From: Ascaphus truei
Taxonomy: Eukaryota; Chordata; Amphibia; Anura; Ascaphidae
Length of the DNA stretch: 64,000 nucleotides
Reading direction: 5' to 3'
NCBI GenBank assembly: GCA_036426205.1
Contig: CM071568.1
Span: 215,493,245 to 215,557,244 of the forward strand
The number at the start of each line of letters is the position of its first letter. Positions within the stretch are counted from its first letter, which is position 1. Below, in pieces: positions 23,245 through 31,479 of the stretch. Below the pieces are notes generated by a model. The model was not told where the DNA came from, did not search any database, and was given only the letters and a program-made list of their open reading frames with translations. The position numbers were made by a program, and so were the translations under genes.

Positions 23245-24130
23245 TTAGAGTGTAAGTTCTTTGAGGCACGGACTCCTTTTCCTGTTACTTTAATTGCTCA
23301 AGTGCTTATTCCCATTATGTATTATATTATTATATGTTGTATTATTATGACACGTGTATTTTATTTATTTATAAAATGTTTTACCAGGAAGTAATACATT
23401 GGGAGTTACCTCTCGTTTTCAAGTATGTCCTGGGCATAGAGTTAAAATGACAAATAATACATGGTTACAAATACAGCTACTTAAATGAACAAGGTATACA
23501 TTATATACAATACATTGCATGCGCAGTTAAAGAAGATGTATATTATAGGCTTATGAAACAGTTACAGACCAGATTAAAATGTGAGACAGCCTTAGTTTTC
23601 AAAGAACTTAAACCTGTGGTGGATGTGAGAGTCTCTGGTAGGTTGTTCCACTTTTGGGGTGTAGGGTAAGAGAAGGAGGAGCGGACGGATACTTTGTTGA
23701 GCCTTGGGACCATGAACAGTCTTTTGGAGTCAGATCTCAGATGATAAGTGCTGCATGTGGTAGGGGTGAGGAGCTTGTTCAGATAGATGGGTAGCTTGCC
23801 CAGAAAGTATTTGAAAGTATTTGAAGGCAAGACAGGAAAGGTGAACTTCGCGCCTAGACTCATCACGATCAATCTAGTTCTTTGAGCATTTCGCAGTGAT
23901 GTGTGTTGTAGTTGCATTGGAGAACAAAACGACAAACTGAATTGTAGAGGGTGTCAAGTTTGCTAAGGTGGGTTTGGGGTGCCGAGCCATATACTATGTC
24001 TCAATAGTCGATAATTGGCATTAGCATCTGCTGTGCGATACGCTTTCTGACCAGCAGGCTTAGGGAGGATTTGGGAGTATTACAGCTGTGAAGTGCTATC
24101 TACATAGATGCGCTGTATATATAAAGATAT
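23245..24130 (+). repeat. older 'tgtaagctct...gaagcgctat' repeat, split by a LINE insertion
   Basis: Left part 23245-23360 and right part 24077-24130 line up end to end with the uninterrupted copy at 25248-25430 ('gtaagctcttcagagcagggactcg' ... 'tcacgtgcattactgctgtgaagcgctat'). The break falls within 'cacgtgtatt', where a 716-bp LINE fragment has inserted. This repeat resembles the common amphibian/vertebrate retroelement tail ending in GCGCTATAT; its family is not determined. Confidence 0.75.
23361..24076 (-). mobile_element. Rex1/CR1-like LINE 3' fragment
   Basis: A 5'-truncated LINE copied on the - strand. Its 3' end (TTATAAATAAATAA on -, at 23361) matches the tail of the longer copy at 31480-33030. 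The - strand frame 23935-23543 encodes the RT C-terminal region: FKYFLGKLPIYLNKLLTPTT, CSTYHLRSDSKRLFMVPRLN and PTPQKWNNLPETL. It is flanked by GTATT at 23356-23360 and 24077-24081. 'TYHLRSD...WNNLP' is typical of the CR1 superfamily C-terminus. It is a dead fragment that has kept an open frame of 130 codons. Confidence 0.85.
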
Positions 24131-24139
24131 ACATACATA

Positions 24140-24530
24140 TATATTCATGGTCAATATAAGCAACTTTCAAAAGAACTATTTATCCCAAGGACAGTAAGAA
24201 CGACACAAGATTGGACACATACTAATCTGTCGCTGCTTCCTGCAACGGTGCTACGTTTTTGTACATCTGGAGAAATGGGAGGCTCAAAAATGTGAGCAGA
24301 ACTAAAGCAATCAACAACTGCAGTGTTAAATTGGTCAATAAAATGGTAAGGAAACCTGAAACAAATCGCACTTCATGAAAAATCACCCCCATGTAGATGT
24401 CAACTTCCAGCGACTCAAATTAGTGACATTTTAGATTTTCTGGGCAAAAAAAAATGGAATTTTTATTTTGCGAACTTCTGATTGAAAAAAAATGAGACTA
24501 TTTAAGTGTGAAACCACATACTGTACACTA
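24140..24530. other. unassigned AT-rich DNA
   Basis: I see nothing that supports a gene or a defined repeat. Confidence 0.35.
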
Positions 24531-24696
24531 AAAAGAAGTGAGAATGACTATAAATACATTGCAAATGAGTAAGATAGAAACTAAGAAGGATGGTCCCAGG
24601 GGGGGCCTTGGCGGAGCACTACCGAAGAGAAGGAGGGGGCTGCAACCAGTAGTGAATAAAAATGATTTATTTGGTGTTCAAACAGAAGTACATGGT

Positions 24697-24740
24697 CACT
24701 TTGACGTGTTTCGGGACCTGCGTCCCTTTATCAAAAAGTG
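24697..24740 (-). ncRNA. hammerhead-ribozyme-like motif B (best fold)
   Basis: Read on the - strand: stem I CACTTT, box TTGATAA, one extra A, stem II GGGAC/GTCCC closed by loop GCAG, GAAA, a 2-bp stem III (AC/GT around AC), C at the cleavage position, then stem I AAAGTG. All six stem I pairs and all five stem II pairs are Watson-Crick. Relative to CUGANGA, C3 is U and G8 is A, which keeps the 3-8 pair. The only other departure is the extra A after A9. It lies in a composite repeat (about 24540-24760). Activity is unknown. Confidence 0.5.
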
Positions 24741-25247
24741 AATTCGCGTCTGCACGCATACCTGTTACATACTGAATCCCCCGCCCCCGGCTCAAACTTG
24801 CGCGAGGTGGTCAGAGAGACCATCCCATTGGTGGAGAGAGCCACCAATGAGAAGCCTCGCCGAGAACTCGCCCCCCAGTGAGCCGTGGGATCGGGAGCTG
24901 CCTGCAACTGACATGCATGAAGAAATTGTACATAACACACAGCGTTACCAGTACTCATATACCACTGCATATATTGCCATATTTGAGTCTCCCATAGCAC
25001 TCATCATTGCTCTTATACACCTTGATTAAAGACTCATATTTAATTATATATACACATCCTTGGGACAGCTGAGACCCGATCATTGGGAGAATATCCCTCA
25101 CCCACCATAAGATAGAAACTATGTGATGGAGGGTGAAAAGGACTCTGAAACAGTGACACAATGATCATAATGTGATATATAAGGGGTACAAAGCACCACT
25201 ATATGTAGTTTTTAAAAAAAAAAACCTGGACCACTTGATCACTACCA

Positions 25248-25430
25248 ATTAGATTGTAAGCTCTTCAGAGCAGGGACTCGTTTTCCTAATGGTACTTTTA
25301 TGTCTGAAGCGCTTATTCCCATTATGTGTTATCTGTATTATTTGTTATTTACACTATTATGTCACGTGCATTACTGCTGTGAAGCGCTATGTACATTAAT
25401 GGCGCTATATCAAAACAGATATACATACAA
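25248..25430 (+). repeat. uninterrupted copy of the 'tgtaagctct...gaagcgctat' repeat
   Basis: Contains ATTAGATTGTAAGCTCTTCA, GCAGGGACTCG, 'gtcacgtgcatta' and 'ggcgctatat', matching both halves of the split copy at 23245-24130. No coding potential. Confidence 0.75.
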
Positions 25431-25489
25431 GCATAACAGCAATCACACGGTCCTGATTGTAACTTGCCTGAACCACACTGCTGTATGTA

Positions 25490-25660
25490 TGTATATCTTT
25501 ATTTAAATGGCGTCTACAGCTGTACTCAGCGCTTTACAGGAGAGACAATAAAGTACAGGGAATTACAATAATACAATAAGCGCAGCATTCAGACAATAGG
25601 AAAGGGAATCCCTGCCCCGGAGAGCTTGCAATCTAAATGGTATGTTGGGAGACTTACAGA
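25490..25660. repeat. dispersed 'agcgctttacagg ... gcttgcaatctaa' repeat
   Basis: Resembles the widely dispersed vertebrate LINE-tail sequence 'ggggaatccctgccccggagagcttgcaatcta'. A related piece lies at 14770-14940. Confidence 0.5.
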
Positions 25661-25759
25661 GATAGCAGGTGAGGGAATAAATGCTGTATATGGCAGTGCT
25701 TGGGCACAATGGCTGGTAGGAGTCACTGTGGGTGTGGGACAGAAGCTCTGAGTCTAGGC

Positions 25760-26055
25760 CAGGGGTCGGCAACCTGTGACTCCCGAGCCTCCTACACTGT
25801 CTCACGCCGGGCCTCTCTGATGCCGGCGTGCACCAGAAGTGCGCGCTGCAACTTCCGGCGCACGCTGACGTCACAGAAAGGCCCGGCGTGGGACAGTGCA
25901 GGAGGAATGCCAGCAGCTGGGGAGATGCCGGGCGGCAACACGAGGCCCGACCAGCGCCAGACGGGCCTCCTCCGCTGCCAAGAGCAGCACAGTGAGTGAG
26001 AGACGCAGCAGCTGAGGAGCGGCAACCTGAGGATGGAGGAGAGAGGCAGGCCCAA
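25760..26055. mobile_element. hAT-like element, left end only (CAGGGGTCGGCAACCT)
   Basis: CAGGGGTCGGCAACCTGTGA at 25760 is a typical hAT/Charlie-type terminus. The following 290 bp is CpG-rich with the inverted phrases 'gccgggcctctctgatgccggcg' and 'aggcccggcgtggga'. The right end is not found; the element runs into a GT microsatellite. Confidence 0.55.
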
Positions 26056-26445
26056 TGTGTGTGTGTATGTATGTATGTATGTGTGTATGTGTATATATTT
26101 GGGAGGGAGGGGGGTAGTGTGTGTGTGTATTTGAGGAGGGTAGTGTGTGTGAGTGTGTGTGTATGTGTATTTGGGGTAAGGATAGTGTGTGTGTATTTGG
26201 GGGGGATTAGTGTGTGTGTGTGTGTGTTTGGGGTGTATTAGTGTGTGTGTGTGTATTTGGGGGGTATTAGTGTGTGTGTGTGTGTGTTTGGGGTGTATTA
26301 ATGTGTGTGTGTGTGTGTTTGGGGTGTATTAGTGTGTGTGTGTGTGTGTGTATTTAGGGGGAATAGTGTGTGTGTATTTGGGGGGTAGTCTGTGTGTGTA
26401 TTTGGGGGGGGGGTAGCGTATGTGTATGTATGTATTGTGTATTTG
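26056..26445. repeat. (GT)n microsatellite interspersed with TTTGGGGGG blocks
   Basis: About 390 bp alternating GTGTGTGT runs and 'atttggggggtattag' phrases at about 35- to 45-bp spacing, making a compound minisatellite. The frames on both strands (Cys/Val on +, Thr/His/Pro on -) are not genes. Potential Z-DNA and G-quadruplex former. Confidence 0.9.
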
Positions 26446-26619
26446 AAAATGACAAACTGTTTTGCATGAAAAAACAATGAAAATAAATAAATAAAGGGAC
26501 GTATGATTGTGAGATGCATTTAATTCCCCCACTTATTTTTTCTTTTCCCTAATTCTGATGAAAGTAAGTTTGTTGTATGTTAATGCTTATACAGTAAATA
26601 CCTATTAGTGTGTCAGAAC

Positions 26620-27120
26620 AAGAAAATGATAAACAGCACTCACTAAAAAACAGAAACAATGCAGCGTGCCTGGGACTAAAGAGGACCCAATTCCTCTAAC
26701 AATAATACATATAAACCAAAATTGTCCAGCACTCACTGTCTATAGAAGTCAAAATACATGAACGGGATATTGCCAAAAAATAAATAAATTATGATTTAAT
26801 AAATAACACAAACACCCAATAACAGAACCGCATACCCTACATCAAATAAGGTATAAAGCAATAAACAAAATATAATAGGCAAATAGGAGGAGTGAAGGAG
26901 GGGAGAGGGGGTGAGTAATGGGGTAAGTGAACAAAATACAGTAAAGGGACAAGACAACACACAGGTGGGTACAATGGTGGGGAAGCAGCAGGGGGGCAAC
27001 GTTTCAGGGAACACCCCTTCGTCAGGCCCGTTCCCCCTCGATCCAATGGAACAGAGGGGTACTTCCCTGCCCCAAGACCCACAGAGACAATGTCAGGTCC
27101 CAACGAGAGACTAATCAACC
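26620..27120 (-). repeat. composite repeat carrying hammerhead-like motif C
   Basis: An A-rich block with 'cagcactcact' phrases (26635 and 26730) leading into the motif at 26994-27029. The organisation resembles 8205-9350 read on the other strand. No coding domain. Confidence 0.45.
26994..27029 (-). ncRNA. hammerhead-ribozyme-like motif C
   Basis: Read on -: stem I GGGC, box CTGACGA (all conserved positions present), one extra A, stem II GGGG/CCCT with loop TGTT, GAAA, palindrome ACGT, T at the cleavage position, stem I GCCC. Stem III has no loop in the monomer, so it would need two copies to pair. Confidence 0.45.
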
Positions 27121-27129
27121 CCCACACAG

Positions 27130-27715
27130 GTAGTAAATACAGATACTAATTAACAATGAAAAAACAGTATACTTGGTATTATGGCAAAAAAAAAACCCCA
27201 AAAGGAGCAGGATAGAGAATATGAAAGCAAAAAATGCAAACCACAGACAATCTGTATGGAAACTCAGTAGTCCTGTTCCTGTCAAGTGCTAGGGGTGTCT
27301 GTGAAGAACTGCCCAAGTCAGAGCTGTTATGAAGGTAGGGTGACGTCATCCATCTGCGCTACGAGTGCAATCATAACATTCACATCATCTGGGGGCTTCT
27401 GCTGAAGGTCCCGTGACGCCGATCCTCTCTTCAGTCCCCCCCCCCCCCCATATATATATTTCCTTAAATTTGCAGAGGTGAGAATCATATATTGCGCCAT
27501 ATATTGTGGTGTGTACCACTAGGCATGAATTCTCCCACACATTTAATACCTGGACTATTTATGTGGATTATGGAAGGCATTGATCTAATACTAGGAATAC
27601 TCCACAGAGTACATAGACTGATTGAGCACCATTTCATCCCTAATCAGAGACTAGGGACTGAATTGCAGGCATGAGGGTAGGGGTGGATGGATATATCTAC
27701 GTGTCATCTGCATAG
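27130..27715. other. unassigned DNA with C and TA runs
   Basis: A C run (27438-27449) and a short TA repeat; no gene seen. Part of 27480-27720 may be a LINE 3' end belonging to the L2-like fragment that follows. Confidence 0.35.
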
Positions 27716-27724
27716 AGATGATAC

Positions 27725-28040
27725 CTAAAGCCAAAAGACAGACAGATGAACAGATGACGAAGACGTTAGTAAGAGAGACCGAACATATGCGATGGGAGAG
27801 GTAAGATGGGAACCAAGAGACAGAGCTCGATTGCGGATACCAAGGGAGTTTCGAATATGAAGGAAAAGAGGGTGATCGACAGTATCAAAGGCAGCAGAGA
27901 GGCCGAGCAGGATTAGTAGGGAAAACTGACCATGGGATTTGGCTTCAAGTAGATAATTAGCTACTTTAGTGAGCAGTCTCTGTTGAGTGAGCTGTACAAA
28001 AGCCAGATGGTAAATGGTCCAGGAGGGCATAGGAATTAAG
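27725..28040 (-). pseudogene. L2-like LINE reverse transcriptase fragment
   Basis: The - strand frame shows FVQLTQQRLLTKVANYLLEA, FSLLILLGLSAAFDTVDHPL and LHIRNSLGIRNRALSLGSHL. 'L..LSAAFDTVDH..L' is RT motif A of L2/CR1 LINEs, containing the first catalytic Asp of the polymerase. 'AFVQLTQQRL' matches the preceding 'GFRPGHSTETAL' region in a decayed form. The YADD motif lies outside this fragment. It belongs to a different family from the fragments at 23361 and 31480. Confidence 0.8.
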
Positions 28041-28377
28041 AAAGTTTTTCCTACAGGGTGATTGCTTCTGCGGGTCTCTCAGAACTAGCCCAAAACAAGC
28101 AAAAACTTTGTGATGTACAGTACAGCGAATGTCACAAGAGCCAGCAGCATGGCAACTCTCGCCAACGTTCCTTGAACGTCATAACCCCTGAGGTCTGAAA
28201 TCTGTAAGATTTGGGGGTCATGGACAAAGAGAATATAATTGTATTGAGAAGTTCTGACACCCCCATCTGCAAGAGTACATTCATATCCACGACACCGCTG
28301 GTGCTACAAACCAGTCACGGTTCACTGTGCTGCTTACTAGTTCTTTGCCAAGTTTCTTACTTTTATTGCATGCGCAA

Positions 28378-28452
28378 GGGTGTGGGGGGGGGCGGGGTGT
28401 GGGGGGAGGGGGGTGTGGGGTGTGGGGGTTGTGGGGGAGGGGGTGGGTGGAA
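28378..28452. repeat. G-rich GGGTGTGGGG tract
   Basis: About 75 bp composed almost only of G and T with at least eight GGG runs, a strong G-quadruplex candidate on the + strand. Confidence 0.85.
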
Positions 28453-28500
28453 TAAATACAAGAAAAGTTAATTTGAGGAGCTTTGCTTTTTTGGTCTATT

Positions 28501-28758
28501 TTAGGCTAAGTCCCCGCTGGCGCTGAGCGCGCTCACGCTTGGAGAGCGCTCCAAGCATGAGCGCCGGGTGTCCGGCTTGTACGCGCGCGGGGGGAGGGGG
28601 CATTGCGGCTAGTTCAGCGCGCGGGTAAGTATAGATTTTTTGTTTACTTACGCGCCAATCGCCGCACGCACCGCGTGAGCGGGGACTTACATATATCTTT
28701 ATATGTAAGTCCCCGCCGCAAGCACCGCCTGCTCAGCGCTAGCGGGGACTTAGCCTAA
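28501..28758. mobile_element. GC-rich inverted-repeat element next to the UBE2E2 promoter
   Basis: The ends TTAGGCTAAGTCCCCGCTGG and, in reverse complement, TTAGGCTAAGTCCCCGCTAG form a near-perfect inverted repeat of about 30 bp (28501-28530 and 28729-28758). An internal copy of the terminal phrase ('aagtccccgc', 28706-28715, with its complement at 28680-28690) makes a second, nested hairpin. It is a non-autonomous DNA transposon, 258 bp, lying about 150 bp upstream of the CpG island. Confidence 0.8.
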
Positions 28759-29316
28759 CAAAGTCTGTAAAACTGGGGACAGAACCAGAGCAAAAACAAC
28801 CTTATTTGTCCAACCAAAACAGAAAGACACTGGACTTTTTCCTTTAATAAATTAGGCAGCCCTGGTTTTGCCATTAGGACAGACCTTGGTAAATAAACCC
28901 ACCCCCCATAGTTTCCTTTTTGGCTTTGTCCACCCCACAGCCTGCATGGCCGGGGAGCTTGTGATCCTCCCAAGAGAACAACCGCGGGAGCGCGCGTCCT
29001 CTCTCACACACACGCGCGCGCGTGTGTTCGCGCCCCCTCTTTCCTCGCGCTCCACAACTGCCTCTCTCTTCCCGCGCGCGCGCCCGCCTCCCACCTCCCC
29101 CCTCCTGTGCCTCTGCGCGCGCTCCCGCCGGCCGGTGTGGGCGGGGCGGTTGGCGGCGGAGGGAGGAGCCACTGAGGATCTGGTGCAAGGGAGTGAGGGT
29201 GGTGATATACATACCGTACTATTATATACCATCCCCTGTGCTCGTGTCCGCGTGATAATAACCAGAGCCCGAGCCGAGGACTCGGAGAGGGAGTATACAC
29301 TCGGGGCATATAGGCG

Positions 29317-29321
<5 letters not shown>

Positions 29322-29365
<44 letters not shown>
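29322..29365. repeat. (GT)n microsatellite in predicted exon 1
   Basis: About 20 uninterrupted GT dinucleotides. It would be transcribed in the 5' UTR and is a Z-DNA candidate next to the promoter. Confidence 0.95.
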
Positions 29366-29367
<2 letters not shown>

Positions 29368-29459
29368 TATATACAGGTGCCGGGGGTCCGGGGGAAGCGG
29401 TGGATGTGTGTCCGGGCCCCGGAGAGGAGTCAGGAGGAGCCCCCGGGGGGCGGCTGGTG

Positions 29460-29512
29460 AAGGAGGAGGAGGAAGAAGAAGAAGAAGAAGAAGAGGAGAA
29501 GGAGGAGGAGAG
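29460..29512. repeat. (GGA/GAA)n purine tract in predicted exon 1
   Basis: GGAGGAGGAGGAAGAAGAAG continuing to GAGGAGAAGGAGGAGGAG; all purine on +. It may act as a purine-rich exonic splicing enhancer or form triplex DNA. Confidence 0.9.
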
Positions 29513-29639
29513 CTGGGTCCGGGGGCTGCACTCAGACACTTCAGCACCGCGACCTGAGGGCAGGTAATGAGCTGACTGTACACAAGAGGGATTACATACT
29601 GATATACTGAACTGATCTATAGATATATCTGTGTGTATA

Positions 29640-30265
29640 TGTGTAACCTGGGGTCCAACCTCAATGTACAGAGGTTGAAACCTCTATACTGGAGGGGTTG
29701 GGGATGCAACCTTTGTAAACGGAGTTCAACCTCTACACATTGAGTACAGGGGGACACAACATGCTTTATGCTGGGAATTATATATATATATATATATATT
29801 TATTTATTTATTAATTAATTAATGTGCAGCCTGTCTGCACATTCGGTACAGGGGGTACAATCTCTCCACACAGGGGAAGCAACCTCAATATACAAGGGCT
29901 TTACAATCTATATATATAAGGAAATCATGTTGTGCTTTAGCCTCCATATAAAAGAGGTAGAGGTACTAGAGGGAGTGTAACCCCTACATTCCCATAATGT
30001 ACTTGACAAGCTTCATATCTACATGTATCTTTACCGGTGACATGTTTTATTAATCTCTTTTGAAAATGTAAATCTTTCTTCATAAACATACGGGGTGGGG
30101 GGTGGTAATCCTCTTTATATTCAATACCTGTGGGATATGCAACCTCTATACCCATGTGGTGTGTAACCTCTATGTCAGGGTGTGTATAAGCTCTGAACTG
30201 AGACAGGACATGCTGCTTTGCACACAGATATGCGCAACCTCTGACCTGAGACTGGACATCCTGTT
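29640..30265. repeat. decayed tandem repeat (CAACCTCTATAC) at the start of intron 1
   Basis: The phrase CAACCTCTATAC or close variants recurs at about 29653, 29676, 29706, 29727, 29879, 30138, 30163 and 30234, mostly followed by a G-rich segment such as 'acagggggtac'. Spacing is irregular (20-45 bp). It looks like an ancient minisatellite starting within 90 bp of the exon 1 donor. A short (AT)n run (29779-29800) interrupts it. Confidence 0.7.
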
Positions 30266-30269
30266 ATTG

Positions 30270-31470
30270 GCCCAGATGCTCCAAGCTGTTGTCATTTAAC
30301 ATCATGGTAACTTACCGTAACATTAGTGTAACGGTAAACCTTCAAAGGACAATAACATTCATTTATAATTGGTATGTAAATGAGGCATTATTAGATCGCA
30401 TATACACTAAAGTCTGTTAAGGTTAACGTGGGGATTTAACTCAAGCTATTCCTAATGTTGGCGTTGCTTCCATACAGAGCAGGATCTGGCTAGGCGTAAT
30501 AAGGCTGGCATAACTTCACGTTATTGGAAGATAATGCACAGATATATTACCCTAACGTGCCATGAAAGCCTATGCCAATGTGGTGTAGCTTGCACTTTTT
30601 ACTGCATGTAATTGGCTTTGAGGATACCATGTTGACAGGAACCATAATGTCGATTCCTGTTTTAGGTAACGTCACATTATGAACCATGATGTAACCGAGG
30701 TTTGAACATCTGGCATTTGATGTGCAGTGTGACAGCTTGTTTTGAGCATCAGACCTGTCACGCGTCATCTAGCACACCATGAATATGTACACATGGTGTA
30801 TAACCTGTGACAGAGACCAAGGATACACTAATGTAGCATGTACAACAGCATATACATTGAGAATAAGATGCTTGTGAGGTACCAGCCTCATTATCCAACA
30901 TAAGACTACATGTGTATAGTGTGTTAATTATACCAAGTGCAAATTAGACATACTGTTATTCCAGCTATAAACGCTCTGCACCAAGCATCGATACACATAA
31001 TGTATATGTCACTTCTTGTGAATATTCATACAATTACAGTACTAACTAGAAACATGTACACTGACAGAATCTCTTAGCTTCAAATGCATTACATAGGTAT
31101 TTTTGACATCTTAGTGCACATCCCCAAGTTTTGCTTATGGATAAATCAAAACAACCACAGTGTGTACAATGTCCCTTGGGCCCAAGGTTTAAATACATTA
31201 TTAGCTTGTCTGAACCCTAGGCAGGAACATTCACTGTGTCTAGTATGCACAACGGAATCTAAGACAACACACTGGTACATGGTGCGTATCATGTGCAACT
31301 ACTTGATTAGGTATCTTAATACGTAAAAAATACTTTGAGTAATGAACATCTCGTTCACTTAGATTACAAATGTGTAAAATGTATCACCAGAGCAAATATG
31401 CACAACAAAGTTATTTGCATATCTTCAACACCTTCATACAAAAACATATAAACCTAATACTTCGGAATCC
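30270..31470. other. UBE2E2 intron 1, unassigned, TAAC/GTTA-rich
   Basis: 30300-30720 has several TAACG/CGTTA phrases that can pair with each other, suggestive of an old DNA element, but no ends are visible. The rest shows no gene. Confidence 0.35.
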
Positions 31471-31479
31471 ATCTTCCTT

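Larger units (their letters stand above)
28920..29563 (+). promoter_or_regulatory. UBE2E2: CpG island and promoter of UBE2E2
   Basis: About 640 bp rich in CpG (many CGCG runs at 28990-29120) in an otherwise CpG-poor landscape, as is usual for a housekeeping vertebrate promoter. A GC-box for Sp1-type factors, GGGCGGGGCGG, lies at 29139-29149, and a TATA-like ATTATATAC at 29221-29229. Transcription would then start near 29255, which is inference. Linking it to UBE2E2 rests on orientation, a usable splice donor at its right end, and the lack of any other gene before exon 2. Open frames crossing it on both strands (229 and 243 codons) are Arg/Ser/Pro-rich consequences of base composition. Confidence 0.65.
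29250..29563 (+). other. UBE2E2: UBE2E2 exon 1, non-coding (predicted)
   Basis: The exon would end CGACCTGAGGGCAG at 29563, followed by the donor GTAATG. It contains a (GT)n run, a GGGG-rich section and a (GAA/GAG)n run. There is no conserved coding start, since the ATG is in exon 2. The start position is only a guess from the TATA-like site. Full-length cDNA would settle both ends. Confidence 0.5.

Noticed and set aside
28852..29583. 229-codon (+) and 243-codon (-) frames across the CpG island
   Set aside because: Arg/Pro/Ser/Ala and Thr-His runs from GC-rich and GT-repeat DNA, overlapping on opposite strands. The real UBE2E2 start codon is in exon 2.
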